A DNA stretch of 43,976 bases from SAR116 cluster bacterium AG-390-L20. GTDB taxonomy: Bacteria > Pseudomonadota > Alphaproteobacteria > Puniceispirillales > Marisalimonadaceae. The stretch is taken from contig QCHB01000005.1 of NCBI GenBank assembly GCA_003278095.1, forward strand, positions 1-43,976, given 5' to 3'. A model generated the notes under the pieces. That model was given only the letters and a program-made list of their open reading frames with translations, was not told the origin of the DNA and did not search any database. A program made the position numbers and the translations under genes. Each line of letters opens with the position of its first letter. Positions within the stretch are counted from its first letter, which is position 1. This document shows positions 26,551 through 35,151 of the stretch, piece after piece.

Positions 26551-27489
26551 CTAATAACCTAAATTAAGATCTACTGTATTAGGCGGTATTTCTCCCTTAT
26601 CAATGCATTTTATTGCATTTGCTATTTGTTTAGCAGCTGTCTCTGGATTTGTTTCAGCGGCTACATGTGGCCATATTCTAATATTTTTTTGCTCCCATAA
26701 TTTATGAACTTTTGGTAATGGTTCATTCCTGTAAACATCTAAAATGGCACTTGAGATGTGTCCCGATTTACAATTTTCGATTAAATCATCTTCAACAACG
26801 TGTTCACCTCTGCCTGCATTTATAAAACAAGATCCGCGTCTCATTTTAGCAAAGGTTGATTTGTTAAAAATATTAGTTGTTGACGGCGTAAGTGGTAAAA
26901 GACAAACGTGGATATCACAATTCTTTATTAATTTTTCAATGGAATTTTCTCCATAATTACAATTAACACCTTCAATTTCTTTTTTAGTTCTACTCCACCC
27001 TTCTACTTTAAATCCTAAATTATATAAATCTTTTGCTACTACACTGCCAATTGCTCCAACTCCATATATTCCAACTTTTAAGAATAAAAAATTTAATTCT
27101 TTTCTGGATTTGTATAGTTTTATTTTTTCTTGATTGTAATAACCATAAGTATCCCTGATAAAATTAAGGATAGAAAGAATAACCCAATGACTCATAGATT
27201 TTGCCATATAGGGATCAACTATTCTAACAATTGGGATTTTTTTCGAAATTAGGTCTTTTTTAAGAATATGATCTACACCTTGACCCAATGATATTAACCC
27301 CTTGAGATTATTGAGATCCTCCAATCTCTCTAGAGGAGCTTTCCATATGAGTGCCGATGTTGCTTCTACAGCGTCCTTGGATAATAATGGAACCAACCTT
27401 ACTGATGGCAAATGGGTCCGTAATCTTTTTTCCCATTCATATTGAAGCTCTATGGTAGCGTTTTTACTAAAGAAACCAACAACTGTCAT
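26551..27489 (-). CDS. ghrA: GhrA-like glyoxylate/hydroxypyruvate reductase
   Basis: A 312-residue D-2-hydroxyacid dehydrogenase resembling E. coli GhrA, which reduces glyoxylate and hydroxypyruvate with NADPH. The Rossmann motif is GIYGVGAIGSVVAKDL (about residues 138-153), and WSRTKKE follows, the Arg being compatible with NADPH. Catalytic residues are Arg in INAGRGEHVVEDDL, Glu in YRNEPLP and His in IWPHVAAETNPE; the WPHVAAxT form is typical of GhrA. It is first of three genes on the minus strand, followed by the aldolase. The symbol is by similarity; the in vivo substrate may differ. Confidence 0.85.
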   Translation of the reverse strand: MTVVGFFSKNATIELQYEWEKRLRTHLPSVRLVPLLSKDAVEATSALIWKAPLERLEDLNNLKGLISLGQGVDHILKKDLISKKIPIVRIVDPYMAKSMSHWVILSILNFIRDTYGYYNQEKIKLYKSRKELNFLFLKVGIYGVGAIGSVVAKDLYNLGFKVEGWSRTKKEIEGVNCNYGENSIEKLIKNCDIHVCLLPLTPSTTNIFNKSTFAKMRRGSCFINAGRGEHVVEDDLIENCKSGHISSAILDVYRNEPLPKVHKLWEQKNIRIWPHVAAETNPETAAKQIANAIKCIDKGEIPPNTVDLNLGY

Positions 27490-27577
27490 ATTTAAGTATC
27501 CTTTAGTTTAAGGATTGTTTTTTTAAAACTTCAAAATATTTATGTCAAATAAACACGTTTACTTATTAACTATGAAA

Positions 27578-27653
27578 TGGTGGAGCTAAGCGGGTTCGAA
27601 CCGCTGACCTCTACACTGCCAGTGTAGCGCTCTCCCAACTGAGCTATAGCCCC
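27578..27653 (-). tRNA. tRNA-Ala (anticodon GGC)
   Basis: The minus strand folds as a complete cloverleaf. The acceptor is GGGGCTA/TAGCTCC with one G-T pair, and the D arm is AGCTCAGTTGGGAGAGC. The anticodon stem CTACA/TGTAG encloses loop CTGGCAG with anticodon GGC. The variable loop is AGGTC, and the T arm GCGGTTCGAACCCGC is standard. Discriminator A is at 27581 and an encoded CCA at 27580-27578. The T-loop, D-loop and U33 are all standard. It lies between ghrA and the TIGR02300 gene, 13 bases from the latter's stop. Confidence 0.97.
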
Positions 27654-27666
27654 TTACATTAAATCT

Positions 27667-28074
27667 TTATTTCTTTTCATCAATAATATCTTCGCTAACA
27701 TCATCATCTTCATTAATATCATCTTCGTCAATAAAAGAAATGTCTTCGTCTATATTTAATTCAACTCCTACTTCAACTTCAGTATTCTGATTTTCTGTAT
27801 TTATATCAAGTAACGGATCATCGTCTGATACCACTTCATCGTCCGTATCAGTCTCAATATCATCTATATTTGAGATATCTTCGGATGTGTTTTGGTTTTT
27901 TTCAGAAGCTGCTTTTGTTGATAAGTTTTTACCTTTTCTAGTCTTTAGATACAAATCTGGATCAAACTCAACTGCTTCAGGACAAGGACAAATTATGGGG
28001 GATTTATTCAGATCATAATATTTTTTTCCACATACCTGACAGGTTCTTTTTCTGCCCCACTCTGGTTTAGCCAT
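27667..28074 (-). CDS. TIGR02300-family protein, zinc-ribbon-like head with long acidic tail
   Basis: A conserved alphaproteobacterial protein of unknown function, recognised by the start MAKPEWGRKRTCQVCGKKYYDLN and PIICPCP in the first 35 residues. The cysteines could bind zinc. VEFDPDLYLKTRKGK ends the conserved head. The remaining roughly 80 residues are mostly Asp and Glu with few hydrophobics, so probably disordered. I start at the ATG 28072-28074, as family members begin MAKPEWG; a second ATG lies two codons earlier. It diverges from aroA, a common arrangement in the class. Confidence 0.9.
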   Translation of the reverse strand: MAKPEWGRKRTCQVCGKKYYDLNKSPIICPCPEAVEFDPDLYLKTRKGKNLSTKAASEKNQNTSEDISNIDDIETDTDDEVVSDDDPLLDINTENQNTEVEVGVELNIDEDISFIDEDDINEDDDVSEDIIDEKK

Positions 28075-28215
28075 TATCATTCTCCATAATATAATAACTT
28101 TATAATGGGATTAGACTAAAAAATTTAATTCTGTCAAAATATTTTTTAATAATTTTATTAACTTTTAAGAAATTAGATATATATTAGCAGACTAAGTCAG
28201 ATATGGTGAGATTTA

Positions 28216-29556
28216 ATGAATTCAATATCGTCTAGTAAATCTATAAATTTATCTGGAAATTTGAGTATTCCTGGAGATAAATCCATTTCACATAGATCGT
28301 TAATCATTGGTTCTTTAGTCAGTGGCAGAATTGAAATAAATAATCTTTTAGAAAGTGAAGACGTTATTGCAACAGCTGAAGCTCTAAAAATTCTGGGTGT
28401 TAAAATAAATAAATTAAATGATAAATGGGAGGTGTTTGGTAGTGGAATAGGTAATTTTTTTGGGTCTAACTATACACTAAATATGGGTAATTCTGGAACT
28501 GGGGCAAGATTACTCATGGGTTTAGTAGCAGGATCTGACGTTGAAGCTACATTTATTGGAGACGAGTCTTTATCAAAAAGACCAATGAAAAGAGTAACAG
28601 CACCCTTAAAGCAAACAGGTGCAATAATGAAAGGTCAAACTAGTAATTTACCAATTAAAATACAAGGTAGTACAATTCCTTTACCAATTAAATATCATAG
28701 CCCTGTTTCTTCTGCTCAAGTAAAATCTAGTATATTGCTCGCAGGATTATCCTCATTGGGGAAAACGACAGTTATAGAGCCATCATTATCAAGGGATCAT
28801 ACAGAGAGGATGTTGAAATTTTTTGGTGCTAATATTTCAACACAGCAATTAAATGATATGTCGTGGAAAATAACTTTAGACGGCATCCCTGAACTAAAGC
28901 CATTAAATCTTAGTATTCCAGCAGACCCATCTAGTGCAGCATTTCCAATAGTTTCTGCTATAATAACTCCTAATAGTCAAATAAAAGTTAAGAGTGTATG
29001 CATAAATGAGCTTAGGACTGGTTTATATAAAACGTTGGTTGAAATGGGTGCCAACATTCAGTTTTCTAACCAAAGAGAAATGAGTGGTGAATTGGTTGCT
29101 GATATTACTGCGAGTTCAAGTATTTTGAAAGGAATAACTATCCCAAAATCAAGAGCTGCATCTATGATTGATGAATACCCTATATTATCAATAGCAGCAA
29201 CCAGAGCAATTGGAAAGACGGTAATGGAAGGTGTTGAAGAGCTTAGATATAAGGAAACTGACAGGATAAAAACAGTTTGTGAAGGTTTACAAAAAATTGG
29301 AGTGGTTACTCATGAAACAAAAGACAGCATGATTATAGAGGGAAAAGGTCCCAAAGCAAAAATAATTGGCAATGTAGAAATTGATTCCAACTTAGATCAT
29401 AGAATTGCTATGTCTTTTTTATGTTTGGGTTTGATTACAGAAAAAGCAATTATCGTAAGAAACACAGATACAATAAATTCTTCTTTTCCTTTTTTTATGG
29501 AAAAAATGAATAAGATTGGTGCTAATTTAATTTTTTTTAATAAACAGAAAAAATAA
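28216..29556 (+). CDS. aroA: 3-phosphoshikimate 1-carboxyvinyltransferase (EPSP synthase)
   Basis: AroA joins phosphoenolpyruvate and shikimate 3-phosphate, the sixth step of the shikimate pathway. The 446-residue protein has GDKSISHRSLIIGSL (about residues 19-33) and the PEP-site loop GNSGTGARLLMG. SAQVKSSILLAGL, LSRDHTERML, PADPSSAAFPIV and LRYKETDRI are also present. The loop has Leu where E. coli has Pro101, as in class II enzymes, but keeps Gly at the position equivalent to Gly96. It starts the plus-strand run aroA-cmk-rpsA, with cmk seven bases downstream, and diverges from the TIGR02300 gene. Confidence 0.97.
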   Translation: MNSISSSKSINLSGNLSIPGDKSISHRSLIIGSLVSGRIEINNLLESEDVIATAEALKILGVKINKLNDKWEVFGSGIGNFFGSNYTLNMGNSGTGARLLMGLVAGSDVEATFIGDESLSKRPMKRVTAPLKQTGAIMKGQTSNLPIKIQGSTIPLPIKYHSPVSSAQVKSSILLAGLSSLGKTTVIEPSLSRDHTERMLKFFGANISTQQLNDMSWKITLDGIPELKPLNLSIPADPSSAAFPIVSAIITPNSQIKVKSVCINELRTGLYKTLVEMGANIQFSNQREMSGELVADITASSSILKGITIPKSRAASMIDEYPILSIAATRAIGKTVMEGVEELRYKETDRIKTVCEGLQKIGVVTHETKDSMIIEGKGPKAKIIGNVEIDSNLDHRIAMSFLCLGLITEKAIIVRNTDTINSSFPFFMEKMNKIGANLIFFNKQKK

Positions 29557-29562
29557 TTTTTA

Positions 29563-30219
29563 ATGATAGAAATAGCAATAGATGGAACAGCAGCTTCTGG
29601 AAAAGGAACTTTAGGCAAAAAACTGTCTGATAAATATAGTTTTCCTTATTTAGATACAGGTATGTTATATCGTAAAGTAGCTCATGAGCTTATAAAGAAT
29701 AATAAAGTCAACACAACAGGATTAGAAAAAACCAGTTGTCATTATGCAATGATTTTAAATTTAAAAGAATTAAAAAATAAAAATTTAAGAACTGAAGATG
29801 TTTCTAAACTTGCATCAAAAATTGCTACCTTTCAAAATCTTAGAAAAATTTTAAATAACAAACAAAAAGAATTTAACAATTCAAATAAAAAAAAATTTGG
29901 TGGTTGTATTTTAGATGGAAGAGATATTGGTACCACAATACTCCCAAATGCAGATTTCAAGTTCTTTATTACTGCGTCATTAGAAGTAAGAGCTAAAAGA
30001 AGATTGTTAGAAAAAAATATATCTTTCTTGCATGAAAATGATGAAAAGTGTATGTTGCAAACTTTCATGAATAATATGAAAGAAAGGGACAGACTAGATA
30101 GTAACAGAAAAATATCGCCTTTAGTTCCAGCTAAAGATGCTTATGTTATAGATACTACATCAATTAATTCTGAAGAATTATTGTCTCAAGTTGTCGATAT
30201 TATTGAAAGAAAAAAATGA
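29563..30219 (+). CDS. cmk: Cytidylate kinase
   Basis: Cmk phosphorylates CMP and dCMP for nucleotide synthesis. The P-loop is GTAASGKGT (residues 8-16). LDTGMLYRKVA binds the CMP side, LDGRDIGTTILPNADFKFF is the core motif and RAKRRLLE belongs to the lid. With 218 residues it is slightly shorter than E. coli Cmk. It is seven bases behind aroA and 150 bases ahead of rpsA, the usual alphaproteobacterial order. An A9 run at 29887-29895 is in frame here and does not disrupt the gene. Confidence 0.96.
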   Translation: MIEIAIDGTAASGKGTLGKKLSDKYSFPYLDTGMLYRKVAHELIKNNKVNTTGLEKTSCHYAMILNLKELKNKNLRTEDVSKLASKIATFQNLRKILNNKQKEFNNSNKKKFGGCILDGRDIGTTILPNADFKFFITASLEVRAKRRLLEKNISFLHENDEKCMLQTFMNNMKERDRLDSNRKISPLVPAKDAYVIDTTSINSEELLSQVVDIIERKK

Positions 30220-30221
30220 GA

Positions 30222-30246
30222 TGCTAAAAAAATGGAGGTTTTAGCA
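30222..30246. other. Hairpin between cmk and rpsA
   Basis: TGCTAAAA at 30222-30229 pairs with TTTTAGCA at 30239-30246 around the loop AAATGGAGG. No T-run follows on the plus strand, so it is not a typical terminator. A role in mRNA stability or partial termination before rpsA is possible. Confidence 0.3.
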
Positions 30247-30298
30247 AATTAAATATACAAATAACCTACTGAAGATTTATCTTATTATAATTATTAGA

Positions 30299-30327
30299 TT
30301 GATTTCTTTTGTTTCCATAATTATAAC
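30299..30327 (+). promoter_or_regulatory. Candidate sigma-70 promoter for rpsA
   Basis: TTGATT at 30299-30304 and TATAAC at 30322-30327 are separated by exactly 17 bases, in the gap directly before rpsA. The TTG start lies about 43 bases downstream of the -10. It would let rpsA-ihfB be expressed independently of aroA-cmk. Confidence 0.5.
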
Positions 30328-30369
30328 CTCAGTAAATTGCTTATATGCTAACAAAGATAGGAGAAAATA

Positions 30370-32079
30370 TTGTCCCAAGCTGATGTAACAGCCTCACCTG
30401 TGAATGAAAGCTTTTCAGAATTACTAGATCAAAGCTTTCAAGAAATGACAAGCATTGAAGGTTCAGTTGTTGCTGGAACAGTATTGTCAGTTGAAAAAGA
30501 TATGATATTGATTGATGTAGGACTGAAATCCGAGGGAAGAGTTCCATTAAGAGAATTTGGAAATAATGAAGAAGATATTAAAATCAATGCTGGGGACGTA
30601 GTCGAAGTTTATATTGAAAGGTTAGAAGATATAAATGGACATGCTGTATTAAGTAGGGAAAAAGCAAGGAGAGAAGAATCCTGGGTTAACCTAGAAAAAG
30701 CTCTAGAAAAACAGCAAAGGGTTAACGGAGTTATATTCGGTAGAGTTAAAGGTGGATTTACAGTTGACCTTGAAGGTGCAACTGCTTTTTTACCTGGAAG
30801 TCAAGTTGATATCAGGCCTATTAAAGATTTAGGTGTGTTGATGGGAACACCTCAACCATTCCAGATTTTGAAAATGGATAGAAGAAGAGGTAACATTGTT
30901 GTATCACGAAGAGCTGTTTTAGAAGATAGTAGAGCAGAAGCAAGATCTGAACTTGTTGCTAATCTTGAAGAAGGCCAAGTTTTACAAGGCGTTATTAAAA
31001 ATATCACTGATTATGGAGCTTTTGTTGATTTAGGTGGTGTAGATGGGCTTTTGCATGTTACAGATATTTCATGGAAAAGAATTAACCATCCTTCAGAAGC
31101 TTTGCAGATTGGTCAATCTGTTCAAGTTAAAGTTATTAAATTTAATGATGAAACACAAAGAATTTCATTAGGTATAAAACAACTCACTGAGGATCCATGG
31201 GTGAAGGTTTTTGAACGTTTCCCAGTTGGTTCGAAAATGACGGGCATTGTAACAAATATTACAGATTATGGTTCTTTTGTTGAGTTAGAAGATGGAATAG
31301 AAGGATTAGTCCATGTTTCTGAAATGAGTTGGACGAAAAAAAATGTTCATCCTGGCAAAATAGTATCAACTTCTGAAAAAGTTGAAGTAATGGTACTAGA
31401 AATAGAAGTTCAAAAAAGGAGAATTTCTTTAGGTATAAAACAATGTGTAGATAACCCGTGGGAAAAATATAAATCAAACAACAAAGTTGGAGAAATAATT
31501 GAGGGTGAAATAAGGAATATCACTGAATTTGGTTTATTTATAGGTCTATCTGAAGATATAGATGGTTTAGTTCATCTTTCAGATTTAAGTTGGGATGGAA
31601 ATGGAGATGAGTTAATAAAAACTTATTCTAAAGGAACTTTAATCAAAGCCAAAATATTAGACATTGATATAGATAAAGAGCGAATTTCTCTTGGAATCAA
31701 GCAATTAACCGAAGACGTAACTGCAACAGAAATTGGAAATATAAGAAAAGGTTCAACAGTTACTTGCACAATTTCAAATATTATTGATAACGGTCTTGAG
31801 GTAAACGTTGGTGACAATATAAAAGGATTTATAAAGAAAAGTGACCTATCACGTGAAAGAGCTGATCAAAAAACCGATAGATATGGTGTGGGTGATAAAA
31901 TTGATGCTGCAGTTATTAATATTGACAAAAAGGGTAGAAAAATTGCACTTTCTATTAAGGCAAAAGAAATAGAAGAAGAAAAGAAAGCTATGGCTGAGTA
32001 TGGATCTTCTGATAGTGGTGCAAGTTTAGGTGAAATTTTGGGAGCTGCGCTAGCTAAAAAGGATACGAATTCTTCATAA
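30370..32079 (+). CDS. rpsA: 30S ribosomal protein S1
   Basis: S1 binds mRNA on the 30S subunit and promotes initiation on structured or poorly led messages. The 569-residue protein contains six OB-fold S1 repeats; clear cores are GTVLSVEKDMILIDVGLKSEG, GVIFGRVKGGFTVDL, GVIKNITDYGAFVDLGGVDGLLHV, GIVTNITDYGSFVEL, GEIRNITEFGLFIGL and CTISNIIDNGLEVNV. Length is typical. The start is a TTG at 30370, supported by AGGAG about seven bases upstream and the usual short acidic lead. It precedes ihfB by 21 bases. Confidence 0.97.
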   Translation: MSQADVTASPVNESFSELLDQSFQEMTSIEGSVVAGTVLSVEKDMILIDVGLKSEGRVPLREFGNNEEDIKINAGDVVEVYIERLEDINGHAVLSREKARREESWVNLEKALEKQQRVNGVIFGRVKGGFTVDLEGATAFLPGSQVDIRPIKDLGVLMGTPQPFQILKMDRRRGNIVVSRRAVLEDSRAEARSELVANLEEGQVLQGVIKNITDYGAFVDLGGVDGLLHVTDISWKRINHPSEALQIGQSVQVKVIKFNDETQRISLGIKQLTEDPWVKVFERFPVGSKMTGIVTNITDYGSFVELEDGIEGLVHVSEMSWTKKNVHPGKIVSTSEKVEVMVLEIEVQKRRISLGIKQCVDNPWEKYKSNNKVGEIIEGEIRNITEFGLFIGLSEDIDGLVHLSDLSWDGNGDELIKTYSKGTLIKAKILDIDIDKERISLGIKQLTEDVTATEIGNIRKGSTVTCTISNIIDNGLEVNVGDNIKGFIKKSDLSRERADQKTDRYGVGDKIDAAVINIDKKGRKIALSIKAKEIEEEKKAMAEYGSSDSGASLGEILGAALAKKDTNSS

Positions 32080-32100
32080 TATAATTAAAAGGATATAATA

Positions 32101-32379
32101 TTGAATAAATCAGATTTAATAACAAAAATTGCTAATATTAATCCTGAGTTGTATCAAAAAGATGCAAACAAAATCATTAATGTGTTTTTCGACACCCTTA
32201 GCTTAGCATTGAGTAAAAGTGAAAGAGTTGAATTACGAGGTTTTGGAGTATTTGATGTTAAGAAAAGAGAGGCTAGAATTGCAAGAAATCCTAAAAATGG
32301 AGACGTTGTAGCGGTACCGTCAAAAAATATTCCTTTCTTCAGGATGGGCAAAGCAATGAAAGATCGTATCAACAAATGA
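32101..32379 (+). CDS. ihfB: Integration host factor beta subunit
   Basis: This DNA-bending histone-like protein works with IhfA in recombination, replication and transcription. The 92-residue HU/IHF fold has the dimer core NKSDLITKIA and the DNA-inserting arm ELRGFGVFDVKKREARIARNPKNGDVVAVPSKNIPFFRMGKAMKDRI, with the conserved R-N-P tip. The start is a TTG at 32101 preceded by AAAGGA. The position after rpsA is standard and supports IhfB over HU. Confidence 0.95.
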   Translation: MNKSDLITKIANINPELYQKDANKIINVFFDTLSLALSKSERVELRGFGVFDVKKREARIARNPKNGDVVAVPSKNIPFFRMGKAMKDRINK

Positions 32380-32415
32380 TACTTTTAAGTTTGATTTTTC
32401 ATCTGGTTATATATA

Positions 32416-33057
32416 ATGAAACATTCATTTGAGATCAAGATTTGTGGTATAAATGATCAAATTTCTATGAACACTGCTTTAAATATTGGTGTTAATTACA
32501 TTGGTTTAGTTTTCTATCATAAATCTCCAAGGAATTTATCAATAACTAGAGCCAAACTACTTACAAAAAGTAGAACTAAAAAATCCAAAATAGTTGCTTT
32601 AACTGTAAATCCTGACGATATTTTTTTACAAGAAATTATAAAATATATAAAACCAGACTATATTCAACTACATGGAGAAGAGACGCCTAAAAGATGTGAA
32701 AGTATTAGAGAAAAATTTAACATCCCTATAATAAAAGGGATTGGCATAAAAAAAAATATAGATTTAAAAAAATACATTAAAACATATGCGGAAATTTGTG
32801 ATATTTTGATCTTAGATGCACCTTCAGAGGAATTACCAGGTGGAAATGGAAAAAAATTTGATTGGGAAATTTTAAAAAATTATAAATCAAAAAAAAAATG
32901 GATGCTTGCTGGAGGATTAAATATAAATAATATAAATGAAGCAATTGATATAACTAAGCCACCTGCCATAGATATTTCATCTGGACTTGAAACAAAAAAA
33001 GGTGTTAAGGATCCTCAATTAATTAAAAACTTTGTTTTAAAATGTAGAAATTTATAA
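32416..33057 (+). CDS. trpF: Phosphoribosylanthranilate isomerase
   Basis: TrpF converts N-phosphoribosylanthranilate to CdRP in tryptophan synthesis, as a monofunctional TIM barrel. In 213 residues there are KICGI with the catalytic Cys10, [43 protein letters not shown] with the catalytic Asp, AGGLNINNI and [14 protein letters not shown]. It opens trpF-trpB-trpA, and trpB starts seven bases after its stop. A10 at 32889-32898 and an A9 run near 32758-32766 are both in frame. Confidence 0.96.
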   Translation: MKHSFEIKICGINDQISMNTALNIGVNYIGLVFYHKSPRNLSITRAKLLTKSRTKKSKIVALTVNPDDIFLQEIIKYIKPDYIQLHGEETPKRCESIREKFNIPIIKGIGIKKNIDLKKYIKTYAEICDILILDAPSEELPGGNGKKFDWEILKNYKSKKKWMLAGGLNINNINEAIDITKPPAIDISSGLETKKGVKDPQLIKNFVLKCRNL

Positions 33058-33064
33058 TGGATTA

Positions 33065-34279
33065 ATGATGTCAGAAATTAATTTAAATAGTTTAAAAAGG
33101 GGACCTGATTCAAATGGTAAATTTGGAATTCATGGCGGAAGATTTGTTGCAGAAACATTGATGCCTCTTATTCTTGAAGTGGAAAATTCGTATGAAAAGG
33201 CAATCAAAAATCAATCTTTTATTAATGAATTAGAAATGTATAGAAGAGATTACATAGGAAGGCCTAGCCCTTTATATTTTGCAGAAAGATTAACTGAACA
33301 CTTTGGGGGAGCTAAAATCTATTTAAAAAGAGACGAGCTTAATCATACTGGTGCGCATAAAATTAATAATGTAATAGGCCAAATTTTATTAGCTAAAAAA
33401 ATGGGTAAAAATAAAATTATTGCTGAAACTGGTGCAGGTCAACATGGTGTTGCAACTGCAACGGCATGTGCCTTATTCGGATTTGAATGTGAAGTTTTTA
33501 TGGGTGCAATGGATATTGAAAGACAAAAACCTAATGTTCAAAGAATGCAATTATTAGGTGCTAAAATTAATCCAGTCACATCAGGAACTGGTACTTTAAA
33601 AGATGCAATGAATGATGCATTAAGATTTTGGGTGTCAAACGCTAATACGCATTTTTATATTATTGGTACTGCTGCTGGACCTCATCCTTATCCAAAAATG
33701 GTCAGAGACTTCCAATCTGTAATAGGAAAAGAAGCAAAAAAACAAATTTTAGAAAAAGAAAATAGACTACCTGATGTTTTAGTTGCGTGTATTGGAGGTG
33801 GATCCAATGCTTTGGGATTATTCCATCCATTTCTTGATGATAAAGAGGTAGAAATTTTTGGCGTCGAGGCTGCAGGTAAAGGTCTGAAATCCAACCTTCA
33901 CGCTGCTTCCCTCTCAGCTGGATCTCCTGGCATACTTCATGGCAACAGAACATATTTGCTTCAAGATGATAATGGACAAATAAATGACGCACACTCAATT
34001 TCTGCTGGACTTGACTATCCTGGAATTGGTCCCGAGCATTCTTGGTTATACGATATTGGAAGGATTAAATACTTATCAACAACAGATGAGGAAAGTTTAG
34101 CTGCTTTTAAGCTATGTAGTAGATTAGAAGGAATTATACCTGCACTTGAACCAGCACATGCTTTACATATTACTGGCAAACTTGCTACTAAAAGAAAAGG
34201 ACAGATTATAATTATGAATATGTGTGGTAGAGGAGATAAAGATTTGTCATCAGTATTACCATTAATAATGAAAAAATAA
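33065..34279 (+). CDS. trpB: Tryptophan synthase beta chain
   Basis: This PLP enzyme condenses indole with serine. Signatures in the 404-residue protein are [12 protein letters not shown], the PLP lysine Lys99 in [38 protein letters not shown] and the phosphate-binding [16 protein letters not shown] and MCGRGDKD lie at the C-terminus. It is the conventional TrpB1 type that pairs with TrpA for indole channelling. It overlaps no neighbour; trpA starts 15 bases later. Confidence 0.98.
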   Translation: MMSEINLNSLKRGPDSNGKFGIHGGRFVAETLMPLILEVENSYEKAIKNQSFINELEMYRRDYIGRPSPLYFAERLTEHFGGAKIYLKRDELNHTGAHKINNVIGQILLAKKMGKNKIIAETGAGQHGVATATACALFGFECEVFMGAMDIERQKPNVQRMQLLGAKINPVTSGTGTLKDAMNDALRFWVSNANTHFYIIGTAAGPHPYPKMVRDFQSVIGKEAKKQILEKENRLPDVLVACIGGGSNALGLFHPFLDDKEVEIFGVEAAGKGLKSNLHAASLSAGSPGILHGNRTYLLQDDNGQINDAHSISAGLDYPGIGPEHSWLYDIGRIKYLSTTDEESLAAFKLCSRLEGIIPALEPAHALHITGKLATKRKGQIIIMNMCGRGDKDLSSVLPLIMKK

Positions 34280-34294
34280 AATTAATAAAAACTG

Positions 34295-35113
34295 ATGAAC
34301 CGTATTAAACAAACTTTTAGTAAACTTAAAAAAAATAATGAAAAAGCTGTTGGAATTTTTTTAACTGCTGGAGATCCTGATTTAAAAAACTCTTTTAACC
34401 TAATAAAAAAATTACCTGAAAACGGTGTAGATTTTATTGAAATTGGAATGCCCTTTTCTGATCCAATGGCTGATGGACCTTCAATTCAACTATCAAGTCA
34501 AAGAGCTCTTAAATCAGGCACAAACTTAACAAAATGTTTGTCTCTCGTAGAAAACTTTAGAAAAAAAAATAATCATACACCAATTATCTTAATGGGATAT
34601 TACAACCCAATATATAAATTTGGTAAAAAAAAATTTATCAACAAATGTCTTGATATTGGAGTAGACGGTCTAATTATAGTTGATTTACCACCAGAAGAAG
34701 ATGAAGAATTTTATAATGAAGCTGAAGGAAGCAAACTGAGTGTGATCAGACTAGTTACACCTACGACCAATGAGGAAAGACTTAATAAAATATTATTAAC
34801 TGCAACTGGATTTGTATACTATGTTTCAATAACAGGAATTACGGGGACACAAGCACCAAATATAGCAAATGTATCAATGAATTTGAAAAAAATAACAGCA
34901 GTTACAGATCTACCAGTAGTTATAGGATTTGGGATAAGATCACCGTCTCAAGCTTCATCCATGGCTAATATTTCAGATGGTATAGTCGTAGGCTCTGCGG
35001 TAATTGATTTGATAAAATCATCGTTAGATAATAACAATAATTTAACAAAACAAGCTCTTAACTCATGTTTAGATTTTATAACTAAAGTTTCAAAAAGTGT
35101 TAAACATAATTAA
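34295..35113 (+). CDS. trpA: Tryptophan synthase alpha chain
   Basis: TrpA cleaves indole-3-glycerol phosphate and channels indole to TrpB. The 272-residue TIM barrel has FIEIGMPFSDPMADGP with catalytic Glu49 and Asp60, the same numbering as E. coli. GYYNPIYKFG, VDLPPEE, TGFVYYVSITGITGTQA and GFGIRSPSQA with the phosphate-binding loop follow. Two A9 runs (34561-34569 and 34625-34633) are in frame. A hairpin follows its stop, before accD. Confidence 0.97.
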   Translation: MNRIKQTFSKLKKNNEKAVGIFLTAGDPDLKNSFNLIKKLPENGVDFIEIGMPFSDPMADGPSIQLSSQRALKSGTNLTKCLSLVENFRKKNNHTPIILMGYYNPIYKFGKKKFINKCLDIGVDGLIIVDLPPEEDEEFYNEAEGSKLSVIRLVTPTTNEERLNKILLTATGFVYYVSITGITGTQAPNIANVSMNLKKITAVTDLPVVIGFGIRSPSQASSMANISDGIVVGSAVIDLIKSSLDNNNNLTKQALNSCLDFITKVSKSVKHN

Positions 35114-35114
35114 G

Positions 35115-35145
35115 CCTTATTGTATATTTATACAAAAATAAGGAG
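35115..35145 (+). promoter_or_regulatory. Hairpin covering the accD Shine-Dalgarno
   Basis: CCTTATTGTATA (35115-35126) pairs with TATAC plus AATAAGG (35129-35133, 35137-35143), leaving a three-base bulge and a tiny loop. The 3' arm contains the AAGG of the accD Shine-Dalgarno AAGGAG (35140-35145), six bases before the TTG start. The stem could limit accD translation or slow polymerase after trpA. Confidence 0.45.
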
Positions 35146-35151
35146 TTAGAA

